This document shows, piece after piece, positions 54,825 through 64,000 of a stretch of 64,000 nucleotides of DNA (positions are counted from its first letter, which is position 1; each line of letters starts with the position of its first letter). The DNA lies in assembly GCF_024518675.1 (NCBI RefSeq), contig NZ_JANIGL010000003.1, forward strand, positions 558,001-622,000, written 5' to 3'. The position numbers and the translations under genes were made by a program. The stretch comes from Pseudoalteromonas shioyasakiensis (GTDB lineage Bacteria; Pseudomonadota; Gammaproteobacteria; Enterobacterales; Alteromonadaceae). The notes below the pieces were generated by a model. The model ran no database searches. It was given only the letters and a program-made list of their open reading frames with translations, and had not been told where the DNA came from.

Positions 54825-56828
54825 ATGCGATCTTTACTTGCTTTAACTGTCAGTGTCATCACCCTGAGTGGCTGTGTTACTGAAAACAGTTACGAAGGCA
54901 ATGACAAACCTGTTGTTGAAAATAAAATTAATAATACAGGTGCAGCTCGTACTCGTATTGCTCTAGCCCTAGAGTATTTAAATACAGGTAATAGTTCGCA
55001 AGCAAAATACAACCTCGAAAGGGCCGCTTCGTTCGCTCCTGACTTACCTGAAGTACATTACTCTTTTGCTTATTATTATCAACAAGTGGGTGAAAATACC
55101 CTGGCTGATAACTCGTACCAAAAAGCAATAAAAATTGACCCAAACGATCCAAATACCCGCAATAACTACGGGGTATTTTTATGCGGTATTAATGAATACG
55201 ATCGCGCCACCGAGCAACTTTTAAAAGCAATTGCAATACCAAGCTATATTCGCGTTGCTGAAAGTTACGAGAATCTCGCATTATGCGCCATCGAGTTTAA
55301 TGACTTTGATAACGCTGAAAGCTACTTTAGATCGGCTATAAATCATAGTTCAATGCGCGCTTCTTCATTAATCGGTTTGTCTGCCCTGTATTATGCAAAG
55401 AGCGATTTACATCGAGCCCAAGAAGTACTCAAAAGATTTGAAAAGTCAGGTCAAGTATCCTCTCGTTCATTGTTCTTAAGCTACTTAATTGAGCAGCGCA
55501 TGGGCCACATTGAAAAAGCTGAAACCACGGCTGCGACAATACTACAAACCTACCCAACATCTAATGAAGCCGTTTTAATTCGCGAGCAGCAATTCAAGCA
55601 AAGCGAGTTTGAATTATTACGCATGCAGTATCGCCAAGCACAATTAGATGAACTCAAAGCCGATAGCTCACCAGGGGTTGTTAGTTCAGAACCAAAAATA
55701 CGTATTGTAAAAAAGAAAAAAGCGCCAGTGGAGTCAAAGGCGCAAACAACAAATAATAAAACGACCCAGGTTGCCACTACGCCAACAGCAATAAATGAGC
55801 AATCAGCGACTATCACCGCGAGTGTTTTACTAGCCACAGAGCAAACTGCAACACAGCCTGAAGTGGTAGATGATCCGGCTTTTGTGCAACAGCAATCAAC
55901 AGTGACTGAAACGCCTGCAAATATTCCCGCGGCTATCGATATAGCAACACCCAGCGTCGATACCAGCGCTGTTTTGGCTGCATTAGCAGTGGCAAGCCCT
56001 GCAAAGCAAAGCATACCTGAGCAAGATACTCTAACTAATGAAGTAAATGACACTAAAGCGGTAATGTCAGCTTTAGCGATCCCTTCTGTTCAAAAGCCCA
56101 ATACCCGCTCTGAAGAAAATACTACAAGCGGATTTTACACCTCAGAAGTAAAAACGCTTGGTGTCACATCTAGCCCTGTGCCCACAGTACATTTAGCTAA
56201 TTCAAAACAGACTGAACAAAACAACACAGCAAGCATCGCAAAACAACAAGCAAAAGATGGCGTAAAAATTGTGTCGTTTGGCCCGCCAACAACAGATCCA
56301 AAACCCGTTACGGATAACCCATCGGCTTCGACATTTTCAGCTAATGCAGCCCCGTTGAGCGATGACGAAAAAGTGGTGTTCTATCAACCGACCAAAGATG
56401 CTGCAGTTTTCGCTGGGCAAAATAATCGATATGCCACTGATCCTGATGTACGCTTTAGCGATAATGACCCTATTAACCAAGCACCTATGCTTAATTCGCA
56501 GATACCTCAGCTGAGTACGCCTTACCACGTTTTACAAGATGGTGAAAACCTCTTTAGCATTTCAGTGCGATACAATGTTAAACTACAAAAATTACTCCAA
56601 TGGAATGGCTTAAAAGAATCTGATCGGGTGGTCAACGGGACTAAAATTTACCTTAACGACCCCAATATTTATTATAAAATTAACGCGGGCGATACTTTAT
56701 ACAGTATTGCCACAGAGCGTCGCTTGTTAATTGATCAGTTAATGCGATGGAATAAATTAAGCCCAGACGTCACACTCAAACCTGGGCATAGACTTTTACT
56801 AGTGGACCCTGAATCATACGCATTATGA
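54825..56828 (+). CDS. pilW: PilW/PilF-type TPR lipoprotein with C-terminal LysM domains
   Basis: The 667 residues start with lipobox LSGC (C16). Several TPRs fill residues 40-260 (ALEYLNTGNSSQAKYNLERA and further repeats), matching the PilF/PilW pilotin that assembles the type IV pilus secretin. A long T/P/A-rich linker (about 270-545) then leads to two LysM domains (YHVLQDGENLFSISVRYNV and KINAGDTLYSIATERRLL). The usual PilW has about 250 residues, so the linker and peptidoglycan-binding end are extra. It ends four bases into rodZ. Confidence 0.9.
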   Translation: MRSLLALTVSVITLSGCVTENSYEGNDKPVVENKINNTGAARTRIALALEYLNTGNSSQAKYNLERAASFAPDLPEVHYSFAYYYQQVGENTLADNSYQKAIKIDPNDPNTRNNYGVFLCGINEYDRATEQLLKAIAIPSYIRVAESYENLALCAIEFNDFDNAESYFRSAINHSSMRASSLIGLSALYYAKSDLHRAQEVLKRFEKSGQVSSRSLFLSYLIEQRMGHIEKAETTAATILQTYPTSNEAVLIREQQFKQSEFELLRMQYRQAQLDELKADSSPGVVSSEPKIRIVKKKKAPVESKAQTTNNKTTQVATTPTAINEQSATITASVLLATEQTATQPEVVDDPAFVQQQSTVTETPANIPAAIDIATPSVDTSAVLAALAVASPAKQSIPEQDTLTNEVNDTKAVMSALAIPSVQKPNTRSEENTTSGFYTSEVKTLGVTSSPVPTVHLANSKQTEQNNTASIAKQQAKDGVKIVSFGPPTTDPKPVTDNPSASTFSANAAPLSDDEKVVFYQPTKDAAVFAGQNNRYATDPDVRFSDNDPINQAPMLNSQIPQLSTPYHVLQDGENLFSISVRYNVKLQKLLQWNGLKESDRVVNGTKIYLNDPNIYYKINAGDTLYSIATERRLLIDQLMRWNKLSPDVTLKPGHRLLLVDPESYAL

Positions 56829-57724
56829 ATGATGAAAATACAGAATCAACAGAGCAAAGTCTTGGCCAAATTTTAAAACAAGGTCGAGAGTCTGCTCATG
56901 TTAGCCTTGAACAGCTAGCAGCAAAATTAAAGTTATCGGTGTTGCAATTACAACGTTTGGAAAATGACGAACACCACTTACTCGGCCCTGCCACATTTGT
57001 TAAGGGGTATGCAAAAAGCTATTGCCGCGAATTTAATTTAGATAATTCCGTGGTCATGGCGATGTTTCCTGAGCCGCAGGAAACATTTAAAAAAGCCAAA
57101 ATGCAGAGCTTTTCTAAACGCACAGAAAAAGAAGCTCACGACAGTAGGTTAATGCTCGTAAGCTATATTATTTTAGCAATCGTCATTGGCTCTTCAGCAT
57201 TGTGGTGGTGGCAAAATTCGACCCCATTGAGTGAACAGGTTGTTACCCAGTCTTTATCAGGTTTTAGCAACAGCGAACAAAGCAGTAAAAACTCCACGGC
57301 TACTGAGGTTGCGCCGCAACCAGATGTAGAGCTGGCAGGTCCTGATGAGCTTGTTAATGATACTGACGAAGCCCAAGCGTCTCAGCAAGAAAATGCAGTA
57401 CAAACGCAAACAGCCGCTGAAACTCAAGTGGAACCTGAACGCGAAATTGCAGCACAAGCTCAGCCTGAGAATCCAGATTTAAGCACCATTGTTATGCATT
57501 TTAACGAGGAAAGCTGGGTTGAAATTCACGATGGTGAAGGTGAAAAAGTGGCCTTTGGTGTCAAAAAAGCAGGTTACGAAATGACCGTAACGGGGAAGGC
57601 ACCTTTTTCAGTCGTACTAGGAAAACACCAAGCTGTTGAAGTTAACCTCAATGGTGAGCGCGTTGATATTTCCCACTTTCCTAAAAACCGTTTAGCCAAA
57701 TTTAATTTACCGTTAGCAGAGTAG
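56825..57724 (+). CDS. rodZ: Cytoskeleton protein RodZ
   Basis: The 299 residues have an N-terminal helix-turn-helix ([20 protein letters not shown], residues about 13-80), a single transmembrane helix ([19 protein letters not shown], about 112-130), an acidic linker and the C-terminal DUF4115 domain ([18 protein letters not shown]). It links MreB to the membrane for rod shape. It overlaps pilW by four bases (ATGA) and lies five bases before ispG. Confidence 0.94.
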   Translation: MNDENTESTEQSLGQILKQGRESAHVSLEQLAAKLKLSVLQLQRLENDEHHLLGPATFVKGYAKSYCREFNLDNSVVMAMFPEPQETFKKAKMQSFSKRTEKEAHDSRLMLVSYIILAIVIGSSALWWWQNSTPLSEQVVTQSLSGFSNSEQSSKNSTATEVAPQPDVELAGPDELVNDTDEAQASQQENAVQTQTAAETQVEPEREIAAQAQPENPDLSTIVMHFNEESWVEIHDGEGEKVAFGVKKAGYEMTVTGKAPFSVVLGKHQAVEVNLNGERVDISHFPKNRLAKFNLPLAE

Positions 57725-57729
57725 TCGCT

Positions 57730-58848
57730 ATGTTTTCAGAATCTCCAATTAAACGCAGAAAATCAACCCGCATTAATGTCGGTAATGTCCCGGTCGGTGA
57801 TGGTGCGCCAATAGCCGTGCAATCAATGACTAACACAGACACCATGGACGTTGATGCAACCGTTGCGCAAATTCAAGCTATTCAAGATGCAGGGGCTGAT
57901 ATTGTTCGTGTATCTGTGCCTACAATGGATGCCGCTGAAGCATTTAAAAGCATCAAAGAGCAAGTGACTATTCCGTTGGTCACCGATATCCACTTTGATT
58001 ACCGCATTGCCCTTAAAGTAGCACAATATGGCGCAGACTGCTTACGTATTAACCCAGGTAATATAGGCAGTGAAGAGCGCATTCGTGCTGTTGTCGACTC
58101 GGCTCGTGAGCACAATATCCCAATTCGTATTGGGGTAAATGGCGGCTCTCTTGAACGTGACCTACAAGAAAAATACGGCGAACCTACGCCAGAAGCATTA
58201 CTTGAATCGGCCATGCGTCACGTTGAAATTTTACAACGCCTCGACTTTGACCAGTTTAAAATATCGGTTAAGGCTTCAGATGTATTCTTAGCAGTTGGCG
58301 CATATCGCCTTTTAGCGAAAGAAATTGATCAGCCATTGCACTTAGGCATTACTGAAGCTGGCGGTATGCGCTCAGGCTCAGTAAAATCGGCTGTTGGTTT
58401 AGGTATGCTTTTAGCTGAAGGTATTGGCGATACCTTACGTGTTTCGCTAGCTGCCGACCCTGTGCAAGAAATAAAAGTCGGCTTTGATATTTTAAAGTCG
58501 CTACGTATACGTTCGCGCGGTATTAACTTTATTGCGTGCCCAAGTTGTTCGCGCCAAGAGTTTGATGTAGTTAGCACTATGAATCAGCTCGAAGAGCGCC
58601 TTGAAGATATTATTGAGCCAGTGTCAGTTTCAGTCATCGGCTGTGTCGTTAATGGACCGGGCGAAGCGTTAGTTAGTGATATTGGATTAGCGGGTGCAAA
58701 CCGCCGCTCAGGGCTCTATATCAATGGTGAACGTCAAAAAGCGCGTATCGACAATAATAATATTGTTGATCAGCTTGAAGGTTACGTGCGCGATTTTATT
58801 GCTCAAAAAGAGCAGCAAACACCTATCGACATAAAAATAGTCGAATAA
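57730..58848 (+). CDS. ispG: 4-hydroxy-3-methylbut-2-enyl diphosphate synthase IspG
   Basis: The 372 residues have a TIM-barrel N-terminal half ([23 protein letters not shown]) and the [4Fe-4S] cysteines in [12 protein letters not shown] and CVVNGPGEA. It catalyses the penultimate step of the non-mevalonate isoprenoid pathway. The length and start fit the family exactly. It is in the rodZ operon. Confidence 0.97.
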   Translation: MFSESPIKRRKSTRINVGNVPVGDGAPIAVQSMTNTDTMDVDATVAQIQAIQDAGADIVRVSVPTMDAAEAFKSIKEQVTIPLVTDIHFDYRIALKVAQYGADCLRINPGNIGSEERIRAVVDSAREHNIPIRIGVNGGSLERDLQEKYGEPTPEALLESAMRHVEILQRLDFDQFKISVKASDVFLAVGAYRLLAKEIDQPLHLGITEAGGMRSGSVKSAVGLGMLLAEGIGDTLRVSLAADPVQEIKVGFDILKSLRIRSRGINFIACPSCSRQEFDVVSTMNQLEERLEDIIEPVSVSVIGCVVNGPGEALVSDIGLAGANRRSGLYINGERQKARIDNNNIVDQLEGYVRDFIAQKEQQTPIDIKIVE

Positions 58849-58860
58849 AGTTAATATAGT

Positions 58861-58882
58861 CGGCAAACTGGGTGGTTTGCCG
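58861..58882. terminator. Hairpin between ispG and hisS
   Basis: CGGCAAAC and GTTTGCCG form an 8-bp stem with a 6-nt loop. A TATAAT -10 box follows at 58896-58901, about 70 bp before hisS, so hisS may have its own promoter. Confidence 0.5.
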
Positions 58883-58967
58883 CACGCATGCCAGCTATAA
58901 TAGCGGGTCAATTTTTAGCATTTTTGTTGTGGCAGTTCTGTGCACAATACAGTTTTAGGATTTATCA

Positions 58968-60248
58968 GTGGCAAAACAAATTCAGGCAATACGTGGAATG
59001 AACGATTGTCTGCCGGGCGACACCCAAGTTTGGCAGAAAGTAGAAAACATCTTACGCGAGACAGTATCATCGTTCGGTTATCAAGAAATTCGTTTTCCAA
59101 TTGTAGAATCAACCGATCTTTTCAAGCGCTCTATCGGTGAAGTCACTGATATTGTAGAAAAAGAAATGTATACTTTTGCCGATCATAATGGCGACAGCTT
59201 AACCCTTCGCCCTGAAGGAACCGCAGTGTGCGTGCGTGCAGGCAACCAAAATGGTTTGTTGTATAACCAAGAGCAACGCCTTTGGTATATGGGCCCTATG
59301 TTTCGTCACGAACGCCCACAAAAAGGTCGTTACCGTCAATTTCACCAGTTTGGCTTAGAAACTTTTGGCATTGCAACAGCCGACATTGACGCAGAAGTGA
59401 TTTTACTGACCGCACAACTATGGCAGCAATTTGGCATAAGTGAACATGTTCGCTTAGAACTTAATTCACTCGGTTCAAACGAAGCTCGCGCGCAATATCG
59501 TGAAGCATTGATAAGCTATCTCGAACAACACGTTGATGTATTAGACGAAGATTCAAAGCGTCGTATGCACACTAACCCACTACGGGTTTTAGATAGCAAA
59601 AATCCTGAAGTACAAGCGATTTTAGTTGATGCACCAAAATTGTCTGAACATTTAGATGCTGAATCAAAAGAACATTTTGCAAATTTATGTGAACGTTTAG
59701 ACGCCGCTGGCGTCTTATACACGGTTAATGAACGCTTAGTGCGTGGCCTTGACTACTATAACCGCACTGTATTTGAATGGGTTACCGATAGCCTAGGCGC
59801 GCAAGGTACAGTGTGTGCAGGTGGCCGCTATGATGGTTTAGTTGAGCAACTTGGTGGTAAATCATCACCAGCTGTTGGCTTTGCTATGGGTCTTGAGCGT
59901 TTAGTGTTACTGTTACAAGCCCTAGAATGTGTTGGTGACATTCGTCGCAGTGCTGATGTATATTTAGCGGCGATGGGAGAGAAGGCCAGCATTCAAGCGC
60001 CTATTATAGCTGCCAAGTTACGCGCTGACATACCAGGCTTAAGAGTCATGGTGCATGCCGGTGGTGGTAACTTTAAAAAACAACTCAAGCGTGCAGATAA
60101 AAGCGACGCAGTAGTTGCACTGATTATCGGTGAAGACGAATTAGAACAAGGCGTAGTGACTGTAAAATATTTACGTGAGCGTAAAGAGCAAGTCACCTTA
60201 GAATTAGAACAAGTTAAACCGCTTTTAGCTGAGCTAGTACAAAGCTAA
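58968..60248 (+). CDS. hisS: Histidyl-tRNA synthetase
   Basis: This 426-residue class II synthetase starts at GTG. Motif 2 region [18 protein letters not shown], the [12 protein letters not shown] block and the histidine-specific GGRYDGL are all present, with the anticodon-binding domain at the C-terminus. Length fits. Confidence 0.97.
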   Translation: MAKQIQAIRGMNDCLPGDTQVWQKVENILRETVSSFGYQEIRFPIVESTDLFKRSIGEVTDIVEKEMYTFADHNGDSLTLRPEGTAVCVRAGNQNGLLYNQEQRLWYMGPMFRHERPQKGRYRQFHQFGLETFGIATADIDAEVILLTAQLWQQFGISEHVRLELNSLGSNEARAQYREALISYLEQHVDVLDEDSKRRMHTNPLRVLDSKNPEVQAILVDAPKLSEHLDAESKEHFANLCERLDAAGVLYTVNERLVRGLDYYNRTVFEWVTDSLGAQGTVCAGGRYDGLVEQLGGKSSPAVGFAMGLERLVLLLQALECVGDIRRSADVYLAAMGEKASIQAPIIAAKLRADIPGLRVMVHAGGGNFKKQLKRADKSDAVVALIIGEDELEQGVVTVKYLRERKEQVTLELEQVKPLLAELVQS

Positions 60249-60264
60249 AATACTCGAGGTAAGA

Positions 60265-60885
60265 ATGGATATTTATTCAACAGAAGAACAACAAGCAGAA
60301 GCAATTAAGCGATTTTTCCGTGAAAATGGCATAACTCTGGCATTAGGAGTAGTTATTGGTCTAGGCGGCTTATATGGCTGGAAAGCATATAACCAAAACC
60401 AAATTACAACGGCTGAAAGTGCATCAGATGCATACACCACACTTGTTGAAAGTGGTGAAGTTTTAGGTGCGGCCGATAGCTTCATGACTGACAACCAATA
60501 TACAAATTACAGCGTACTAGCAGCTTTCGTAGCAGCTAAAGAAGCCGTTGAAAAAGACCAACTTGATGTTGCAAACGAAAAGCTAAGCTGGATTGTTACC
60601 AACGTTGACAATGCAGAGCTAAAAGCAACGGCAACGACCCGTTTAGCACGCGTGCAAATTGCACAAGAGCAATACGACCAAGCGCTCAGCACATTAAATG
60701 CCCCTCTTGAAGAAACATTTAAAGCGACGGTAGCTGAGCTCAAGGGCGATATTCATACTGCACAAGGCAACACAGAGCAAGCGCGTACTGCATACCAAGC
60801 AGCAGCAGATGCAGGTGGTCTTGAAAATAACCCATTATTGCAAATCAAACTTGATGACTTAGCAGTAACTAGCCCAGCGGCATAA
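60265..60885 (+). CDS. yfgM: YfgM-family SecYEG-associated TPR protein
   Basis: The 206 residues have one transmembrane helix near the N-terminus (ITLALGVVIGLGGLYGWKA, about 20-38) and a TPR-rich periplasmic part. YfgM contacts the Sec translocon and the chaperone PpiD. It is between hisS and bamB in the conserved order, with 16 and 9 bp gaps. Confidence 0.92.
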   Translation: MDIYSTEEQQAEAIKRFFRENGITLALGVVIGLGGLYGWKAYNQNQITTAESASDAYTTLVESGEVLGAADSFMTDNQYTNYSVLAAFVAAKEAVEKDQLDVANEKLSWIVTNVDNAELKATATTRLARVQIAQEQYDQALSTLNAPLEETFKATVAELKGDIHTAQGNTEQARTAYQAAADAGGLENNPLLQIKLDDLAVTSPAA

Positions 60886-60894
60886 GGGGTTACA

Positions 60895-62073
60895 ATGAAA
60901 AAGTTAACAGCGGCAAGTATCGCTTTATGTATGGCAACAATGGTTGGTTGCTCATCAAGCGATGACGAAGAAGAACTAGTATTGCCTGAAATCGTTAATC
61001 AATTTGAAACAGACGTAGTTTGGCAAGAAAGTATCGGCGATGGTGTTGAACATTACTTTTCACGCCTAACACCTGCGATTTACAAAGATCGTGTTTTTGT
61101 GGCCAGTCGTGATGGCGATATTGAAGCGTTATCTCTTGAAGATGGCGACACAATTTGGCAAACCGATATTCGCGAAAACTCAACGTTTTGGCCTTGGGAA
61201 GCTGACATCAGCGCTAAATTATCCGGTGGTATTTTACAAGCCTATGGTAAACTGTTTATTGGCTCTGAGCATGGTTACTTAGTTGCCCTTGACCGTGAGA
61301 GCGGTGAAATTGTTTGGCGTAAAAAAGTACCTGGCGAAGTACTTGCCTCGCCTGCTGCAGGTGATGGTTTAATTTTCGTCAATTTGGGGTCTGGCAAGTT
61401 ATTAGCACTTCACCCTGATACAGGCGAAGAGCGCTGGAGCCACGAGCAAGAAGTACCGCCTTTAACTTTACGTGGCCAAAGCTCACCCACCGTTGCTAAT
61501 GGGGGTGTATTAATTGGTCTTGAAACAGGTAAACTAAGCGTACTCATTTCTGATAGTGGTTATTCTGCTTGGAGCGCTGAAATTGCGACACCAAAGGGCT
61601 CATCTGAGTTCGAACGCTTGGTTGATGTAGATACTCGCCCAGTAATTAGCGGCCCATATGCTTACGCTATTGCCTATAATGGTAACTTAGCGGCCGTTGA
61701 TATACGTTCAGGTAACGTTGTCTGGAAACGTGAATACAGCAGCTATCGCGAAATCTCGATGGATGCGCAAACCGTTTATGTTGTTGACAGTGACGGTGTT
61801 GTTTACGCATTAGATAAAACCTCTGGCATTGAACGCTGGAGCCAACCAGCCCTTCGTGGTTGGTATTTAACAGGGCCTGCGGTAGCAGGAAATTATTTAG
61901 CCTTAGGTGATCAAGAAGGTAACCTACACTGGTTAAATAAAGAATCAGGCGAACTTGTATCGCGTGAAGACTTCGACAGCTCAGGCTTTTTTATTGAGCC
62001 GGTTGTTGCTGACGACAAACTGATTTTATACACCCGAGATGGTGAAGTTAGTGCGGTAAAAGTCCCTAACTAA
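60895..62073 (+). CDS. bamB: Outer membrane assembly lipoprotein BamB
   Basis: The 392 residues have a lipobox MVGC (C19), then eight-bladed PQQ-like beta-propeller repeats (for example YLVALDRESGEIVWRKKVPG). It belongs to the BAM complex, inserting outer-membrane proteins. A hairpin terminator follows. Confidence 0.96.
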   Translation: MKKLTAASIALCMATMVGCSSSDDEEELVLPEIVNQFETDVVWQESIGDGVEHYFSRLTPAIYKDRVFVASRDGDIEALSLEDGDTIWQTDIRENSTFWPWEADISAKLSGGILQAYGKLFIGSEHGYLVALDRESGEIVWRKKVPGEVLASPAAGDGLIFVNLGSGKLLALHPDTGEERWSHEQEVPPLTLRGQSSPTVANGGVLIGLETGKLSVLISDSGYSAWSAEIATPKGSSEFERLVDVDTRPVISGPYAYAIAYNGNLAAVDIRSGNVVWKREYSSYREISMDAQTVYVVDSDGVVYALDKTSGIERWSQPALRGWYLTGPAVAGNYLALGDQEGNLHWLNKESGELVSREDFDSSGFFIEPVVADDKLILYTRDGEVSAVKVPN

Positions 62074-62099
62074 CTTACTAATACTAAATGTATTTTTAT

Positions 62100-62130
62100 A
62101 AGGCTTCGCACTGCGAAGCCTTTTGTTGTT
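62100..62130 (+). terminator. Terminator between bamB and der
   Basis: AAGGCTTCGCA and TGCGAAGCCTT form an 11-bp stem with a one-base centre, followed by TTGTTGTTTTTT, between bamB and der. Confidence 0.8.
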
Positions 62131-62147
62131 TTTTAAAGAGGTAGTTT

Positions 62148-63611
62148 ATGCTTCCCGTGATCGCTCTAGTTGGGCGACCCAATGTGGGCAAATCCACATT
62201 ATTTAACCGTTTAACACGTACTCGTGATGCTCTCGTTGCTGATTTTCCAGGCTTAACACGAGATAGAAAATATGGCCAAGCTAATTATGATGGCTATGAA
62301 TTTATCGTGGTAGACACGGGCGGTATTGATGGCTCTGAAGAAGGCATTGAAACCGAAATGGCCGATCAATCATTACTCGCGATTGAAGAAGCTGATATCG
62401 TTTTATTCTTAGTTGATGCGCGTGTAGGTATGACGGTTGCTGATCAAGCAATTGCTAACCACTTACGTAAACAAGAAAAGAAAAGCTTTGTTGTTGCCAA
62501 TAAAACGGATGGTATTGATGCCGACTCAAACTGTGCTGAGTTTTATCAGCTATCACTAGGTGAAGTACATCATATTGCTGCTGCACATGGTCGTGGTATT
62601 ACATTATTACTCGAGAAAACGCTACAGCCTGTTATTGCAGAGTTAAGTGCCGAAAACGATGATGGTACCGACAATGACGATGAGCTCGTTGACTTATACT
62701 CTGAAGAAGATGGTGAAACAGAGCAACAAGCATTTGCCGATAAACCAGTAAAACTGGCTATTATCGGTCGTCCTAATGTAGGTAAGTCAACACTGACCAA
62801 CCGTATACTCGGCGAAGAACGTGTTATTGTTTATGATATGCCAGGCACAACACGAGATTCAATTTACATCCCAATGACGCGTAATGATAAAGAATACGTG
62901 TTGATTGATACCGCAGGTGTACGTAAGCGTAAGAAAGTAAGTGATGTCGTTGAGAAATTCTCAGTGATCAAAACCCTCCAAGCGATTGAAGATTCAAACG
63001 TAGTATTGGTTGTGGTTGATGCACGCGAAGGGATCTCTGATCAGGACTTAAGTTTACTTGGTTTTGCTCTTAATTCTGGTCGTTCATTGGTTATCGCCGT
63101 GAATAAATGGGATGGCCTTGATGACTACGTGAAAGACCGTATTAAATCAGAGCTTGATCGCCGTTTAGGCTTTATCGACTTTGCACGTATACACTTTATC
63201 TCTGCGTTGCACGGTACTGGTGTAGGTCATTTATTTGAATCAATTGACGAAGCATACGAGTCTGCAACTAAGCGTATTAGTACAGCTATGCTACGCCGTA
63301 TTATGGATATGGCACAAGCCGATCACCAGCCGCCGCTTGTACGTGGCCGTCGTGTTAAACTTAAATATGCGCACGCGGGTGGTTATAACCCACCACGTAT
63401 CGTAATTCATGGTAACCAAGTACATGACTTACCTGATAGCTATAAACGCTACCTAATGAATTACTACCGTAAAGCGTTAAAAATTATGGGCACGCCAATC
63501 AAGATTGAATTTAGAGAAGGCGACAATCCATTTGCAGGGCGTACTAATAAAGTAACGCTTTCGCAAAAACGTAAGATCCGCGCGTTTAGTAAAGAAAATC
63601 GTAATAAATGA
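62148..63611 (+). CDS. der: Ribosome-assembly GTPase Der (EngA)
   Basis: The 487 residues have two G domains with GRPNVGKST near residue 8 and near 203, each with its NKxD-type motif (NKTDG and NKWDG), then a KH-like domain. It is needed for 50S subunit assembly. The acidic linker between the G domains ([20 protein letters not shown]) is long. The gene ends just before the heptamer repeat array. Confidence 0.97.
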   Translation: MLPVIALVGRPNVGKSTLFNRLTRTRDALVADFPGLTRDRKYGQANYDGYEFIVVDTGGIDGSEEGIETEMADQSLLAIEEADIVLFLVDARVGMTVADQAIANHLRKQEKKSFVVANKTDGIDADSNCAEFYQLSLGEVHHIAAAHGRGITLLLEKTLQPVIAELSAENDDGTDNDDELVDLYSEEDGETEQQAFADKPVKLAIIGRPNVGKSTLTNRILGEERVIVYDMPGTTRDSIYIPMTRNDKEYVLIDTAGVRKRKKVSDVVEKFSVIKTLQAIEDSNVVLVVVDAREGISDQDLSLLGFALNSGRSLVIAVNKWDGLDDYVKDRIKSELDRRLGFIDFARIHFISALHGTGVGHLFESIDEAYESATKRISTAMLRRIMDMAQADHQPPLVRGRRVKLKYAHAGGYNPPRIVIHGNQVHDLPDSYKRYLMNYYRKALKIMGTPIKIEFREGDNPFAGRTNKVTLSQKRKIRAFSKENRNK

Positions 63612-63614
63612 TAT

Positions 63615-63670
63615 AGCTGTAAGCTGTAAGCTGTAAGCTGTAAGCTGTAAGCTGTAAGCTGTAAGCTGTA
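63615..63670. repeat. Tandem array of a 7-bp unit
   Basis: Eight perfect copies of AGCTGTA begin four bases after the der stop (63611). The array is non-coding and probably variable in copy number. Confidence 0.97.
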
Positions 63671-63677
63671 AAAATTA

Positions 63678-63712
63678 AACCTTGTAGAGTTAGCCTTTAC
63701 AAGGTTTTTTTG
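63678..63712 (+). terminator. Rho-independent terminator after der
   Basis: AACCTTGTA and TACAAGGTT pair around GAGTTAGCCTT and are followed by seven T. It ends the der transcript downstream of the heptamer array. Confidence 0.85.
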
Positions 63713-63804
63713 TATCTCACTTAAATAATATACTGATGGCTTAGCTCGCGAAGGTGCTCAAAATGTGCTTTATTTATAGAATGAAGTAGCACAGTGAGCG
63801 GTAT

Positions 63805-64000
63805 ATGGAATTTGTTGGTCAGGTTATCTATGTTGATAACGTCGAAGAAACATTAGACTTTTATTATCAAGCGTTTGGTTTTATAACTTGTTCGTTAAGT
63901 GATAATGCAGAATACGGTGAGTTATCTACAGGTAATGTAAAAATAGCCTTTGCTAATCACCCCTATGCGCAAGCGCATTTTAAACAAGGGTATATCCGAG
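63805..64000 (+). CDS. VOC-family (glyoxalase-like) protein, N-terminal part
   Basis: The 65 codons in the window read MEFVGQVIYVDNVEETLDFY, then QAFGFITCSLSDNAEYGELS, the beta-alpha-beta start of vicinal-oxygen-chelate proteins. The rest lies beyond the right edge. GAGCGGTAT lies upstream of the ATG. Function cannot be specified. Confidence 0.8.
   Translation, partial: MEFVGQVIYVDNVEETLDFYYQAFGFITCSLSDNAEYGELSTGNVKIAFANHPYAQAHFKQGYIR

Noticed and set aside
55550-56053. Antisense ORF of 167 codons inside pilW
   Set aside because: It arises from the T/A/P-rich linker on the opposite strand and has no recognisable domain or ribosome site.

Overview
The window looks like a chromosomal segment of a marine gammaproteobacterium in the order Alteromonadales, most likely Pseudoalteromonas. 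The reasons are the moderately AT-rich sequence, the housekeeping order ndk-rlmN-pilW-rodZ-ispG-hisS-yfgM-bamB-der, a lone astB, a secreted catalase followed by an ankyrin protein, and two short palindromic insertion-like elements of a kind I associate with that genus. The genus is an inference. I see no rRNA, tRNA, CRISPR array, complete insertion sequence or prophage.

Layout. Positions 1-198 hold the N-terminal end of a CstA-type carbon-starvation/peptide transporter. From 6318 down to 420 (minus strand) lies a compact polyol catabolic cluster: HAD phosphatase, SorC-type regulator, NCS1-type permease, mannitol 2-dehydrogenase and PfkB-type fructokinase. From 6.7 to 21.6 kb there is a mixed region rich in redox-stress genes: exported catalase plus ankyrin protein, SoxR with a recognisable SoxR box facing a flavodoxin-like reductase, Ohr/OhrR with two palindromic operators, an AhpD-like protein with a divergent TetR regulator, alcohol dehydrogenases, a zinc-ribbon rhomboid protease and a Cache chemoreceptor. 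An AbiE-type toxin-antitoxin pair sits at 21.65-23.6 kb behind an array of TGAACA half-sites. Metabolic, transport and regulatory genes follow to 37.5 kb (astB, DUF4382 lipoprotein, MscS channel, SDR, Kelch protein plus cysteine-free sirtuin, SulP plus universal stress protein, FAD monooxygenase with divergent LysR). They include a DJ-1/PfpI gene split by a 261-bp MITE-like element.

From 37.5 to 49.5 kb is an accessory, defence-type island. On the minus strand are GIY-YIG nuclease, HTH-WYL regulator, an FtsZ paralogue that still carries an FtsZ-type C-terminal tail, a Cpp_Rec receiver-like protein and the remnant of a sirtuin. Upstream of these come a 9-bp tandem-repeat array, a Cdc48-like tandem AAA ATPase, an orphan protein, McrC and McrB (with an EVE-like insertion in its AAA domain), a decayed gene and an Mrr restriction enzyme. 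The cluster with the FtsZ paralogue is the best candidate for an undescribed system in this window.

From 49.6 kb to the right edge the sequence returns to core genes: the YfhL ferredoxin and YegQ/TrhP tRNA hydroxylation protein, a PAS-PAS chemoreceptor, ndk, rlmN, an unusually long PilW-LysM lipoprotein, rodZ, ispG, hisS, yfgM, bamB, der, and the start of a VOC-family protein. A heptamer repeat array follows der directly.
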